A stretch of 64,000 bases of DNA from Diphasiastrum complanatum (GCA_029204225.1 CM055112.1:45635972-45699971), one strand, 5' to 3'; numbered from the stretch's first letter, positions 10,146 to 22,437 are shown. Notes: generated from the sequence alone by a model not told the origin. Numbers and translations: made by a program.

Positions 10146-11717
10146 GTGGTGGCGGACGCACTAAGTAGACATGAACACTTGATGGCAACGGTGACAACTC
10201 AGGTGACTGGCCTACTCCAAGAAATCAGGGAGAATTATGGTGCAGATGCGTTGGCGAAGGACTTAATGATCGAATTCCAGCTGGGAAAGCCTCATAAACA
10301 TTTCACTTGGAAAGATCAAATGGTTGTTTATAAACAACACAGAGTATATGTCCCAGACAACATCAACCTGAGGAAGAAAGTCTTGCGAGAACATCATGAC
10401 GTACTAGCCGCCGGACATCCAGGGGTGAATCGCATGTATGAACTTCTAAAAAGAGGCTTCTATTGGCTAGGTATGTGGGCAGACGCTGAATCCTATGTGC
10501 AAACATGCCCGACATGTCAACAAGTGAAGGTGGAACCGCTAGCTCCAGCAGAACTACTCCAACCATTACCGGTACTAGCATACCCATGGGATTCGGTGAG
10601 CATGGATTTTATTGTTCAACTACCACGGTGCCAAGGCTTCAACTCAATTTATGTGGTGGTTGACCACTTTTCAAAGCAAGTTCATCTGGTACCAACTAAA
10701 AGTTCAGTGACAGCTGAAGAAGTGGCAAGGTTATTTTTCAAATGTGTCTTCAAATACCACGGCCTGCCTAGAACGATTATTTTTTACCGAGACACCAAGT
10801 TCGTCGGAAAGTTTTTGAATTGTCTACTTTGCCTCGTGGGAACTGGACTGAATTTCAGCACTGCATATCACCCTCAGACAGATGGGCAAACAGAACGAGT
10901 CAATCAACAGATTGAACAATATTTACGAAATTATGTCGCTTGGGACTAGTCCGATTGGGTCAACTACTTGGATATTCTCGAGTTTGCACATAACAACCAA
11001 GTGAACAGATCTACTAGAAGGGCACCCTTCGAGATAAGCAATGGTTGGCTACCGATTATTCCAAACTCTTTTCTTATAGGCGTGCAGGAAACACCAGTAC
11101 CCACTATAGAGGAATTTATCAATGAGTGGCACACAAAGCTGACAGAGGTGAAGTCATTTTTAGAGCAGTCACAAAGGAATATGGCAGCTGACGTAAACCC
11201 ACATCGACGAGAACTGGAATTTGAGGAAGGTGATCAAGTATGGCTGAACACAAAGAACATTGCGTTACCAAAAGGTTTCTCTCATAAGTTTGTTCGACCT
11301 TATGCAGGACCATATTATGTCACCAAGAAGATCAACCCAGTGGCTTACCGATTGGCGCTGCCATCCAGCTTGGATATACATAATGTGTTTCATATCTCAT
11401 TACTCAAACAGTACAAACCAGATGAGCGATTTGATTGGCAACACGAACTCTGTCACCCACCAACGACACTTGATGATACGAAGAGGCAGCTTGTACCAGA
11501 ACAAATATTGACACATAGAAAGCGAACTGGCGTTCAACGTGAATATCTAGTGAAGTGGCTACGGGCTCCACTCATTGAGGCTCCTTGGGATAAAGAAGAC
11601 AAACTTAAGAAGGGAGCCCCTGAAGTACTAGCAGATTATCTGCAGAAGAACCAACGCAATAGCTGTTTTCCCAGATCGGCACACAAAGCACTACCTGGCG
11701 GCATGCCTCCTACATAA
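10146..11717 (+). pseudogene. Gy-1 integrase with C-terminal chromodomain
   Basis: The HHCC zinc finger is visible as HHDVLAAGHPGVNRM, then FYWLGM and CPTCQQ. The core has SMDFIVQLP, FYRDTKFV where S(D)RD is expected, and TDGQTERVNQQIEQ, giving the D, D, E triad. A TAG at 10947-10949 (after VAWD) splits it; the second frame, 10968-11717, continues with DILEFAHNNQVNRST and the GPY region FVRPYAGPYYV. The last 60 residues read PEQILTHRKRTGVQREYLVKWL, then WDKEDKL, a chromodomain. Chromodomains of plant chromoviruses guide insertion to heterochromatin. Only one stop separates the two halves. Confidence 0.9.
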
Positions 11718-11947
11718 ACATTCATGGCCATTTTGAAGTTCAAGGAACTTCCAGGTATCTTTCTTAAGTTTGTCAATAAATCACTTGCAGCTTTACACAA
11801 GTTTTATGTAAGTGAACTTTATCTACAATTTTCCTGTGCTACTGCCAATGTATTTTTTAATTCAAAGTTGTTAAGGCCGGTGAATTTAGCCCGTGCCATA
11901 CGTCCTAGGTCTAGTTTGGCCCTAATGAGGACATCAGCTTTTTCAAA

Positions 11948-12867
11948 CGAGGGGAGGATGTTGTAAAGCTGACTCAGGTGCACCTAGCATGCCCTGTAAG
12001 ACTCTAAGGGGTGACGCTCCCTAAGGTCCCAGAGCAAGTTAGAACGTCAAGGATTGAGCCTCCGACCTGTGGTGAGCCAGTCAAGTAGTCACAAGTCATG
12101 AGCTAGCTCTGGAGCTCGAGTCATGGCCTAGCCAGGAAGCAAGTTGATTTTGCCGCCGAGATGGCTCCTGGGACCCATGTCCGGGAGCCAGACTGATTCT
12201 GCCAGGCTTAATCAGCAAAATAAAAACTAAGTCCTAAAAAGCGTGCTTTACCAGAAAGCACTATGTTTCAGAACAGAGGGGGGGCGCCGAATCACAGCAG
12301 AACTTTAGGGGGAGTCCGACAGACAGAAACTTGGGCAGCTCAACCAGCACCAGGAATCCAGTCGCCAAGTCTCAGCTCTCTCTACCAGCACGAGCTAGGC
12401 ACAATGCCCAGCACGTGTTGGTGGCCCCGAGATCGGTCACTCTATGTATGAATGTAACCTCTTCCAAATCTAATAAAGTTGATCCTTGGGGATGATTACC
12501 ATTTCGGTTTCGCCTCCGGGACTGGTCCAAGTGGAAGGACCCTTACTACAACCTTTTTGCGTCGTCGGCGCCTAAGGGTCCCTGTCATCGACATGGGGCT
12601 TGCCGCTATGCCAATTGGTCAGTTTGGCGACCACTATGCCTTGGGTTTCATGTGTGGCTTGTCTTTGCCTTTGGTTACCTTTTGGGGACGAATTCTGAGT
12701 TGGCTTTCGGGTTGGTTGGGATTCCAGTTTTCTTAAGTCTGAATGGTTAAGCTTGTTACGTGTCTGAGTTGGCTTTTATGTAAGTGCATGATGGATGAAT
12801 GTTAGACTTAAGTGCGTGTTGGGGAAACTGCTCAAGTCCCAGCGCCCTTTGAGGCGCCGGCGCAACA
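11948..12867 (+). mobile_element. PPT and complete 3' LTR of Gy-1
   Basis: A purine tract ACGAGGGGAGGA (11948-11958) is followed by TGTTG at 11959. The LTR ends CAACA at 12867, giving 909 bp with 5-bp terminal inverted repeats. The right half matches the 5' LTR. TATA-like and polyadenylation signals are not obvious; CCTCTTCCAAATCTAATAAA at about 12458-12477 could be the polyadenylation region in R. Beyond 12867 the sequence is gypsy family Gy-2. Confidence 0.85.
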
Positions 12868-14756
12868 CTGCCCCTGGAGCTGATCCTGGAGGTGCTCCAC
12901 AGGAATCAATCCAATTATTGTTAGAAGAGTACCCCGTTTGGATCTACCCAAATATAATGGGTTAACAGATCCAGTTAGATTTCTTCAGATCTATGTTGAA
13001 TCCTGTGAAGTCTATGGCGAGATTTATCCTCAAGATAAACTTAAGTTATTCTCTATGGCCTTAACATGTGCAACAAAAGATTGGTACTATAATCGAGATG
13101 AAACTGAGTGTACAGATTGGGAGGTTGTTAAATGAGCCCTTATCACACGGTTCAAACTGCAGAAGTTTATGGAAGACCCTTTTCTACTTTTAAGTAAAAT
13201 TAAAATGGAAAAGCGGGAAATGGTTTGAGATTACATTGAACGGGTGAAAAGCCTCAGATCTGAGTGCGAACCTGAGCTGATTAAAGAAAATGCCATGATT
13301 ATGTCATTTTTGTCAAGTCTACCTAAACGAATCAGACGTGAGCTGAAACGCCATAATGAATATGCATTCTTGCAAAATGCTATGGACGATGCAATTTGCG
13401 AGGAGGATGAAGATTCAGATGATGAGCCGAATATCAGTATGTTTCCCTATACAGTAGGGCAGACTACCACAACATCCACCACTATTGCATCAACGAATGC
13501 TAACGCTACTGCAGAAATGATGCTCAATGAGTTCGAGAAACTTGGGAAGAACTAGCAAAAACAGATGGAAAAATTGTAGTCGCAATTTGATGAGAAGATC
13601 AAAGCATTGGAAAATATCCACGGACAAGCGAACAAGGAATCTGAAAATTTTGCAAAGACTTTTCCTACCAGGGAAAATGTCTGGTGTTCTATTTGTACAG
13701 GAAATCACAAAGTGAATGAATGTCCTCAATTGAAAAAACGAATGGAAATCAATGTTTGCCATTTGTGTAATTTGTCTGATCATGAGACTGTTTTTTGCAA
13801 CTTCAACTCTTGGATAATTCAGCAACAATATGTCCAAATGAGATATCGAGAACCACAGTATGGAGAAAATCCAGCTGCTAGATCTCGACAATCTGCTCTT
13901 GGATACCCAGAATGTTTAGCCTTACCTGCCCCACCAAAGCACTCCGCTCCACCTGCCAATTTGATGGAACCAGAACCGTACATAAGTACCGAGCAATGGA
14001 ACTATGGTACTGATCAATCAGGTGGATTTTCAGGTGGATCTTCAAGAGGATCTTCAGAATAGTACTCTATTTATGTTGTCGCTCAACAACAAGCCTCTAC
14101 AAATTGGACCAGAGCACCACTTGGATGCTTTGCATGTGGAGAAAATCACAAAGTTGCAGAATGTCCAAATAAAGAAAAATCTGTACAATTCTATCGTGAG
14201 TGTGGTTATGGGCATTGCTATAAAGGCTGTCCAGCAAGACCGAAGCCACCACCAGCTATAGCACCTGTAAATTTGATAACAATCAAGCGAAGACCAGCAG
14301 TTCAGAATAAACCAAGTGCACCCTTGATGGTGGTCACCAGAGCACAAAAGTAGAAAGAACCAGTAGTGGATCCAGTACCTGCTGATTCTATACCATTGAA
14401 CGATACACTAACAACATCGGGAGTCTATCCAAATCTTCATGCATAAAAAAGAAGATATCAGGATATGAGGTAGTGGATCAAACATCTGCAAGAAGAAGAT
14501 GAGCTTGAAGCTGCTAAAGCAACAATAGAAGTTCATTCTTCACCATTGCAACCACCAAGAAATTCACATACGGATATGAATGACCAGTTGCATCATCATA
14601 AAGAACCCTTCAAGATGACTGAACCGGAAGCACTACAAACAGAACTGCTCATGAACATTTTGTCTAGCAAGATCAATATTTCATTGGGAGAGTTCCTCAA
14701 GTTCATGCCAAAAGCAAAAGAAGTCTTAGTGCAAAAGTTAGCTCAATTCAAACCAG
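12868..14756 (+). pseudogene. Gy-2 gag with four zinc knuckles and start of pol linker (copy 1)
   Basis: The frames at 12938-13135 and 13244-13555 hold a retrotransposon gag domain: LDLPKYNGLTDPVRFLQIY, LFSMALTCATKDWYYN and DYIERVKSLRSE. Next come two pairs of zinc knuckles: CSICTGNHKVNEC and CHLCNLSDHETVFC (about 13680-13800), then CFACGENHKVAEC and CRECGYGHCYKGC (about 14125-14235). Three of the four have three, not four, residues before the His. Several stops and frameshifts are present. The frame 14546-14800 carries the linker up to LAQFKP, where a copia element interrupts at 14757. The gene resumes in frame at 18894. Confidence 0.8.
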
Positions 14757-15488
14757 TGTTGATTTCACACATGTGGACTACCCACAAAATGTACTTGTGA
14801 TCTCCTAAGGTGTGTAGATGCACCAAGATCAAGACTAGATTGAGATTCAAGATCTATCTTTGATTCTATGGCAAAAACACACTACTACATGCATTCAATC
14901 ACTTCCAACTCTCACTCACACGTGTGAGAAGTGTTCCAAAAATAATCTAAGTAAAAACAAGCTGCTCTCCTCGGGTAGAGAGAGAAAATCATCATGAGAT
15001 CTCGGGTAGAGAGAGAAAGCTAGAAAACCAATTACTCACAAAATCCACTCAATCTCAAAATCAATTAGATCCAAATGAGAAGTACAATGATACTAGTAGA
15101 TCCACGAGTTACCACCATGATTAAATATGATTGGACCACACTTTTGCCACCTCTTGATCCTATTGGACCATTGATCCATTCACCTCTAAATTCTATTGGA
15201 CCATTTTCAAGCAAACCTCAAATTCTATTGGACCCCTCAAGGTTCCACCTCTAAATCCTATTGGACCTCTTAAATTTCATCAAACAAAAGTATTACACTT
15301 TTCTATACTCTAATTGGCATGAGTTTAGCCTCTTACTCTATTTTGGCTAAATAGTGGCATTTCAAGTGGGAGGGTAATTTGCCATCTATGCCAAATTTGG
15401 TCCTATAAACATCCTACACCTAGATGCTTGATATAAAAAACATAAGACCCCTATATCTAACATAGATAATCTTTTTCAATTCTTCACA
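14757..15488 (-). mobile_element. 3' LTR of copia B (732 bp)
   Basis: It has TG and CA termini. The U3 end at 15488 adjoins a PPT (15489-15502, minus-strand TTTTTTAGGAGGAG). It contains two direct copies of TCGGGTAGAGAGAGAAA (about 14978-15016), a perfect palindrome CTCACACGTGTGAG (14915-14928) and four spaced copies of a TCCTATTGGACC-like box (15165-15270). The last 130 bases match 18765-18893, the remnant of the other LTR. Confidence 0.88.
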
Positions 15489-15539
15489 CTCCTCCTAAAA
15501 AATTATCTATGAAGATTTGAGCATTGATCTTGATATAAC

Positions 15540-16115
15540 TCAAAGATTATATCTATGCTTGATGAAAGCACTTTTGCTCAAAGGCTTGGTGAGTAGATCG
15601 GCAATACAAGAGGACGAGCTGACATGCTCCAAATAGATTTCTCCTCCAATAATCTTTTCTCTCACAAAATGGTGTGCCACTTCTATATGCTTGCTTCTTG
15701 CATGAAATATGGGATTATTGGCAAGAGCTTGGGCCGAGATATTATCACACTTGATTATTGGTAGATCGTAGTGCTTGATGCACTTTAGCTCCAATAATAA
15801 TCTCTTGATCCAAAGCACCTCTTTGGTGGTTGTAGTGAGTGCTTTGTACTCGGCCTCACATGAAGAGAGAGATATAGTATCTTGCTTTTTGGAAAGCCAA
15901 GATATTAGATTGCCTCCAAGAAAGATAGTGTATGCACTAAAGGACTTTCGATCCATCTTGTCATTTGCAAAATCCGAATCCGAGTAGATAACAATGGATA
16001 GATCTTCACTTTTATAAAGTAGACCATAATCACAAGATGAAGATACATATCTTAGAATCCTCTGAGTGAGCATATCTAGATTGGCATATAAAAACATGAT
16101 CTTCATAAAAATCAA
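15540..16115 (-). pseudogene. Copia B RNase H
   Basis: The minus-strand frame runs LRYVSSSCDYGLLYKS, YSDSDFANDKMDRKSFSAY, ISWLSKKQDTISLSSCEAEY and KCDNISAQALANNPIFHARS, to the C-terminal HFVREKI and IADLLTKPLSKSAF. All signature blocks of copia RNase H are present, including DSDFA, SSCEAEY and CDN. The stop is natural, 50 bases before the PPT. It is separated from RT by a frameshift and stops near 16120-16190. Confidence 0.9.
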
Positions 16116-16192
16116 TCTCTAGGCCTAGGATGTAATGTATTTCTCCTAGATCTTGCATTTTAAACTCACATCCAAGTGCTAGCTTAGTTTCA

Positions 16193-17297
16193 TCAACTAG
16201 CTTGATACAACATTCCACAAAGAATAATGTCACCAACATAAATTAGAAGAATGACAATACTACTATCAACAAACTTTAGATATATGGCAGGATCATAGTC
16301 ACTAAGAGTAAATCCTAGTGAGATAAGGAAAGAATTAAGTCTTGAATACCATGATCTTGGTGCTTGCTTGAGTCCATAAAGACTTTTGAAGAGCAAGCAC
16401 ACTTTGGACTCATCCTTGATGAATCCTTGAGGTTGTTCCATATATCTCCTCCTCAAGATAACCATTTAGAAAAGCATTGGAAACATCTAATTGGAACACC
16501 TTCCACTTAAAGAAACAAGCAAGAGAAATAAGAATTCTTATTGTCACCATCTTTGCAACGGGTGCAAAGGTCTTCTCATAATCAAGGCCATGGATTTGAG
16601 CAAATCCTTTGGCACATAATCTTGCTTTATACTTGTTGATGGTGCCATCATAATTGTACTTGATCTGAAATACCCATTTGCAACCAATCACATGCTTGTT
16701 GGATGGAGGATCCACAAGCTCCCAAGTATTGTTGGTGATCAATGCATCATACTCTTGTTTCATGGCATCATACCACTCCTTGGTATTGAGTGCCTTTTGT
16801 ACATTCTTTGGCTCTTCATGAGAGACATAAAAAACATAATTAGTGGATTCAAGATCCACTTGTTTGCTTTTGTCAACATATGAGAGCCTCTTAGGCTCGG
16901 ATCTATCTCTCATGGATCTTCTTGGTGAGAAAATCCGAGGAGAGTCTTCTTCAATTCTCGATCCCATCACATCATAATTGTCTTCAAAATCAATAGTAGG
17001 TGATGCATCCATAGACTTCTTGATCTCGGCCTCTTCAAAAGATGAATGGTGATCTTCATGAAAGACAACATCTCTACTTTCAATAACTTGAGAAGTAGAG
17101 AGTACAAAGACTCTATAGGCCTTTTTGGTGGATGAGTATCCAACCATGATCCCTTTGCATGCACTAGGATCTTCCTTCTCCCTTGTTTCCAAGGGAATAT
17201 GGGCAAAACATATGCATTTAAAAACTCTAAGGTGATCAACCTTAAGCTTCTTCAAATATAAGATCTCATATGGTGACTTCTCATAGATTTTGCACAT
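16193..17297 (-). pseudogene. Copia B integrase C-terminus and reverse transcriptase
   Basis: The minus-strand frame 17297-16410 carries the integrase tail (YEKSPYEILY, DHLRVFKCICFAHIP, KGIMVGYSSTKKAYRVF), the linker, and RT fingers and palm (GCKWVFQIKYN, YKARLCAKGFAQ, FAPVAKMVTIR, QLDVSNAFLNGYLEEEIY). RT continues after a frameshift in 16465-16193 with KSLYGLKQAPRSWYSRL. The catalytic box reads YVGD where YVDD is required, so RT would be inactive. A deletion joins ERKNR to the integrase tail, removing about 40 residues compared with 52648-53130. Confidence 0.88.
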
Positions 17298-18240
17298 TCA
17301 CATCTATTCTTTCTCTCGGCCACTCCATTTTGAGATGGAGAATGGGCACAAGAGAACTCTCTTTTAATGCCTTCAAGCTCACAAAAATCATGAAATTTAT
17401 TGGAGATATATTCACCACCTCCATCACATCTAAGAGCTTTAATCTTGAATGAGAATTGCTTCTCTACATAAGCTTTGTAGATAAGGAAATGATCAAACAC
17501 CATAGATTTAGAAGCAAGAAGATATATCCAAGTGAATCTTGTGAAATCATCAATGAAAGAAACAAAACAAGTGGCTCCTCCCTTTCTTATAGTTGATGAG
17601 AAATGCACATCCGAGTGGATTAACTCCAAAGGATGCTTGCTTTTGATAAAAGATCTTGTAAATGGCTTTTTGTGAGATTTAGCAATAAAACAAGCCTCAC
17701 AAGGCTTGATCTTCTTGGAGAATGACTTTGGCAAGCCAATAGCTTTGGCTTCTTTGATCATAGAGAGCATGGATTTGTAGTTGGGATGTCCCAACCTCCT
17801 ATGCCATAATTCCTCCATAGAGAGCTTGTTCACAAGAGCAACATTACAAGCATTCACATACTCATTTGGATCTAGTTTATAGATGCCACCAAATCTAGAT
17901 CCTAATGCAAGTATCTCATCATTCTTCTTGATAGTGCAAGTATCAACATTGAATTTTACATCAAGGCCATTATCAAGCAATTGGCCAACACTAATAAGAT
18001 TCTTGGTAAGCTTAGGTACATAAAGAACTTTAGAGAGAGAAATAACTTTAGAGGATGCAAGCTTCAAGGGAATGTTCCCTATGCCTTCAATAGGACATTC
18101 AAAATCATTTGTAGTGTATATTGATTTCTTGACTCCATCATAAGGTGCAATAGAAGAGAAAGAGTCCTTGGAGCTACACATATGTGAAGAGGCTCTACTA
18201 TCAATATACCATATAATGAAGTACTATCTCCTCCTATGAA
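17298..18240 (-). pseudogene. Copia B protease, pre-integrase and integrase core
   Basis: At the right end the minus-strand frame reads WYIDSRASSHM: the protease active site has DSR in place of DSG. After the protease come LLSVGQ-type SVGQLLDNGL, then LWHRRLGHPNYKSM and CEACFIAK (the HHCC domain), then the integrase core with HSDVH, CDGGGEYIS and NGVAERKNR. These give a D, D, E triad. The frame is open for 309 codons. Gag, which should precede it, is absent: the sequence from 18241 to about 18764 has no copia match. Confidence 0.88.
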
Positions 18241-18764
18241 AAATCTTGCAACTATTTGTGAATTGATTCTCGTCGGCTACTCAAATCTCTCTAAAATAAG
18301 ATCTATTTCACATCAAATGATGGAATATAGACAAAGCTAGGATCATTTATCTTAGCACGTGTGAAATACACTAAGTAACCAAATTTGACTCAAACTCAAT
18401 GATATTGCATGAAACAAATTGGCTATGATCTCAAAACAATGTCTAGATCACTTATAGATGAGATTAGTAACCATACAACTATGAACAGAGATCTAACAAG
18501 CAAATTCTTGACCAAACCAAATGTGTCCACCCAGGTCTAGGTGCCCTACCTAACCCTCTTCAAAAGCTTATAACTTCTGATTGGCTCAACCAAATGGAAT
18601 GAAACTGATTGTATCAAAAACTAGACAAAAATAGCTTCATAATAAGCTATCAAGCAAGATAAATGGATCAAGCATGAGAGAGAACTCTCAATCTGAAATT
18701 GGATGTTCTCACATGTGTCTGAGCACCTGATTTCGTACAGTACTAGGTCAGACCCAAGTGGCAT
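18241..18764. other. Non-coding remnant inside copia B
   Basis: AT-rich, no coding match. It may be leader sequence left by deletion of the 5' LTR and gag. CACGTGTGAAAT near 18356 resembles the palindromic boxes of the LTRs. No PBS could be found. Confidence 0.4.
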
Positions 18765-18893
18765 TACAAGTGGAAATGGGTAATTTGCCATCTTTGCCAA
18801 ATTTGGTCCTATCAACATCCTACACCTAGATGCTTGATATAAAAACATAAGACACCTATATTTAACATAGATAATCTTTTTGAATTCTTCACA
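18765..18893 (-). mobile_element. Partial 5' LTR of copia B
   Basis: It matches 15356-15488 almost base for base, for example TCCTACACCTAGATGCTTGA, and ends TTCTTCACA like its partner. The rest of this LTR is deleted. It defines the outer edge of the insertion next to the ACCAG duplication. Confidence 0.88.
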
Positions 18894-21710
18894 ACCAGAA
18901 GTCCATCAGGAGTCACTTTTTTGTGTTGGATTTCATGCCTTGACTTATGATGGCAATGCTGAACTTACGGATGAGCAGATTCTAAATCATATGGATCTGA
19001 CCATATTTGGAGTGCGTAATGTTCCTGATGAACCAAGAACAAAACCGCCTAAAGTGGTTATATTGAAGGAAGATAGGATCACATGATCAATGACGAAGAA
19101 ACAAGCTAAGCAACATTATAATATGGTCCTAAAATGGGAAAATCCCCCTCAAAAGATTGATTCAAAGAATGTGCCACCCTTACTGGATAAAGGCAAAGGA
19201 AAAGTCGAGGATGATTCTACAAGTCAGAATTCTAGCAAGACATCATTGTCTCGGAAGTCATCACCTCCACGATCAATTCCTGCTAAGAAGGCTAAGCAAA
19301 GATTTAAGACAAATCCTTTCGAAAAAGAACAAGCAGATGTAGTCCAACATGATATGTCCGAGCATTTTAAACGTTATACACTAAATGACGTGGTTATCAT
19401 GTTACCTAAAGCACATCGTGAACCTGAAGAACACATGTCAGAATCGAAAGAGATTAACGATGGCCCAGCTAAGACACAACCAATGAATCTTGCTGAACCA
19501 GGAGAACCGAAAAAGATCATACAAGTTGGATCACAACTTAACCTTGTACAGTATCAAGCACTCCGCATGTTACTTATTAAGTATCAGGATTGCTTTGCTT
19601 GTACTTATCAAGATCTAAAGGGTATTCCAACATCAGTGATTGAACATATCATACCTTTGGCACCTGATGTAGTTCCAAAGGCTACAAAGTTCTATCATTG
19701 TAATCCTAATGTTGCGGACCTGATAAAGAAAGAACTTCAGAGATTGCTTGACACTGATTTCATTTATGAGATCGAGCATACCAAATGGATTTCACTGATT
19801 GTCATTATTCCTAAGAAGAATGGAAAATTGAGAATATGTGTGAACCTCAAAGAGTTGAACAAAGTGACACGGAAGGATCACTTTCCGTTACCTTTTATTG
19901 AAAGCATTTTGGATCACCTTGCTAGAGCAGAAGCTTATAGTTTCTTGGATGGATTAGTGGTTACAACTAGGTTAAGATAGCACCTGTCGATCGTCACAAA
20001 ACTGCTTTTACAACAGAATGGGGCACCTATGCTTACAAAGTAATGTCGTTTGGACTCTAGAATACACCAAGTTCGTTCCAAAGAGTAATGCAATTTGCTT
20101 TTAAAGATTATCTACAGAAATTTCTTGAAATTTACTTGGATGACCTGGGAGTCCATAGTACAGATACAGACCACCTGGATCGATTGGAGAAAGTATTTGA
20201 AAGATGCCGCAAATATCAGATTTCTCTAAATCCAAAAAAATGCCAGATATGGATTTTCCACGGAGTTGTGCTTGGACATGTGATATCAAGACATGGTATT
20301 GCCACAAATTATTCTAAGATCAAGATTATTGTGGACTTGCCTCCGCTAACAACGATTCGTGGAGTCTATGTGTTTATGGGTCATGCGAACTACTATTGAA
20401 TTTTTATTATCTTCTTTGTGGATTTAGCATGACCTATATACAAACTGACTATTTTTCCTATTTGGACAGTAGAGGCGTTAGAAGCCTTTGAAAAGTTAAA
20501 AAAAACATTAACTTCAGCACCAATACTGCGTTCTCCAGATTGGACGATAGAATTTCATGCTTATACGGAAGCCTCAAAATATGCCATTGGATCAGTTTTG
20601 ACGCAGCTAGGTGACTATAAGAAGGATTATCCTATATGATTTGCAAGCAGACAACTTACAAATCCAGAGAGAAATTAATTATTCAACAACAGAATGTGAA
20701 ACGTTAGCCATGATTTTTTCTGTTCAATAATTTTGTCACTACCTCATGGAAACACACTTTGCATTTTATACTAATAATCAGCCGTTACTTTATTTGATAA
20801 ACAAGATGTGCAATACTGGACATATTGTAAGATGGTTATTGTTATTGACTGAATTTGACTTTTGCATTGTGATTCGAAAGGGCAAGCAACATTATCTAGC
20901 CGATCACGTTTCAAATCGAATCCGCACTTGTTAACACTGTAGTGTTTGATAAACTACTAGATGTTGCATTACTCAATGTTGAAGTAGTACTTGAGTGGGC
21001 AGTGGATATTGTTGAGTACTTATGCTAGGACAACCGAGTGACTCCTTGACAAAAGTACAGAAGATGATTTATAAGACTCAACCTTATCAATTAATTGCAG
21101 GACAATTGTATCGTCGTGAATCAAACAATATTCTACGAAGATGTGTTTTGAAGCATAAAGTACTTGATTTAATCACGTTTTCACATGATGGCATGGGCGG
21201 AGGACACTTCTCTACAGATATTACTATTCGCAAACTTTTGCAATCAGGTTGTTGGTGGCCTACGCTTCACAAAGACACAAAAAATTTTATTCAAACATGT
21301 GATGTTTGCCAGCGAGCACGATGGCCTACTTGACAAAACTATGAACCCTTGCATCCAGTTTTATCGCAAGCACCATTTGAAAAATGGGTACTGGATTATG
21401 TTTGTCCTATTCATCCTGCCATGCAAGGATCTCAGGCCTGATACATTATCGTAGCAACTGATTATATGACCAAGTGGGTTGAAGCCAAAGTTGTCAAAGT
21501 TGCTAATGCAAAATCTACGGCCAAGTTTCTGTATGAAAATATTATAGTCAGATTTGGATGTCTGATCGAGATCGTCAGTGATTGGGGTACACACTTTAAA
21601 AATCAAACAATAAAGTGTTTACTGGAAGATTTTTTTGTTATATAGAGATTTAGTACACCCTACTATCCTAGAGGGAATGGCCAAGCTAAATCTTCCAATG
21701 AGATTCTCTG
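18894..21710 (+). pseudogene. Gy-2 pol, copy 1: linker, RT, RNase H, integrase
   Basis: The region continues Gy-2 gag-pol after the copia insert. Frame 19090-19980 has TLNDVVIMLPKAHREPEE, the RT entry DFIYEIEHTKWISLI, PKKNGKLRICVNLKELNK and KDHFPLP. RT continues with IYLDDLGVHS (20088-20399): the catalytic box is YLDD, as in Gy-2 copy 2. RNase H follows (EFHAYTEASKYAIG, then TNNQPLLYLINK), then the integrase HHCC (HDGMGGGHFST, CDVCQRARW). The core is badly broken and ends at 21710 in a copia LTR. There are stops at 19978, 20397 and elsewhere. It matches 38331-42740 throughout. Confidence 0.85.
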
Positions 21711-22401
21711 TGTAAAAAGTACAGTACTAAGGACCATAAATGGATCTTTGAATGATTCACAAGGTTGATTGTGTGCTTGTTAAACAATCTATCAGATACT
21801 AGTCATCAGAAAACAAGATCTAGTTCAGCAGCTTGATAGAAAACAAGTAGAGACAATCAGAGCATTGATCAAAAACTATAATCCAACTCTACACGTGTGG
21901 AAATGAGGCTGTATTACGGTTGTAGACAGTGTTTAGAATGTGCCAAAGCTGGGTTTCATTGGAATCAAAAGCAATCACCATACAATAAGAGAAAACTCAA
22001 GTTTCTCCTTGAGGCTCCAAAAAGTTTCTATCTCCTCACTATGGAGAATGAGAATACATAGTAAAAGACACTGCCTTTGCTAAATTAGATGAAAATCCTG
22101 CATGTAATAAGGAGGTAGACTCAACTTTCTTGCCCTAATGTGAAAACCCTAGCCTAGATCCAAGAGTCATGCTACGGTAGATGCATGGTAGGTACAAATC
22201 TCATCATAAATCATGGTCTAGATCCTACAAAGTAGGAATCACTACCAAATGGACACAACCACTCCTCTTGACTCGTGGTAGCCTACTTCAGGTGTGAATG
22301 TACAAGTGGCAATTTGGCCATTCAAGTAACCAGCAAACAATATTGACAAAATGTACAATATTCTACATGGCTAGATTTGCCAATGTAGGCAATTTTTCAC
22401 A
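21711..22401 (-). mobile_element. Complete copia LTR (family A), minus orientation
   Basis: It starts TGTAAAAAGTAC at 21711 and ends TTTTTCACA at 22401 (plus view), 691 bp, followed by a PPT (22402-22420). Its left 360 bases are the reverse complement of 34537-34897, which runs into a PBS. Here it is the 3' LTR of the minus-strand copia fragment at 22438-23529 and interrupts Gy-2 integrase. It holds ACACGTGT at 21891-21898. Confidence 0.85.
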
Positions 22402-22437
22402 CTCCTCCTCAAATCTAGCCTTGGAAACCACAATTCT

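Larger units (their letters stand above)
7077..12867 (+). mobile_element. Ty3/gypsy chromovirus (Gy-1), gag-less and degenerate
   Basis: LTRs at 7077-7522 (truncated) and 11959-12867 share several hundred near-identical bases. Between them lie a PBS, protease, reverse transcriptase, RNase H, HHCC integrase and a chromodomain in the order of plant chromoviruses. There is no room for gag between PBS and protease. Several stop codons and at least one frameshift break the polyprotein, so it cannot act alone. The 3' end abuts the gag of another gypsy family, into which it seems to have inserted. No target-site duplication can be checked because the 5' LTR start is lost. Confidence 0.9.
14757..18893 (-). 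mobile_element. Copia element (family B) inserted in Gy-2, with 5-bp TSD
   Basis: The element begins TGTTGATTTC at 14757 and ends TTCTTCACA at 18893 (plus-strand view), flanked by ACCAG at 14752-14756 and ACCAG at 18894-18898. The flanking Gy-2 reading frame is continuous once the insert and one ACCAG copy are ignored. Inside, on the minus strand, lie protease, integrase, RT and RNase H. Gag and most of the 5' LTR have been lost by deletion after insertion. It is nested, so it is younger than Gy-2 copy 1. Confidence 0.92.

Noticed and set aside
12479-12736. ORF also seen near 7150-7390 as a conserved gene
   Set aside because: The two copies are the LTRs of Gy-1; conservation reflects LTR identity.
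14757-14766. LTR start at the nearby TGTGATCTCC (about 14798)
   Set aside because: The start at 14757 gives a perfect ACCAG duplication with the far end; the alternative gives none.
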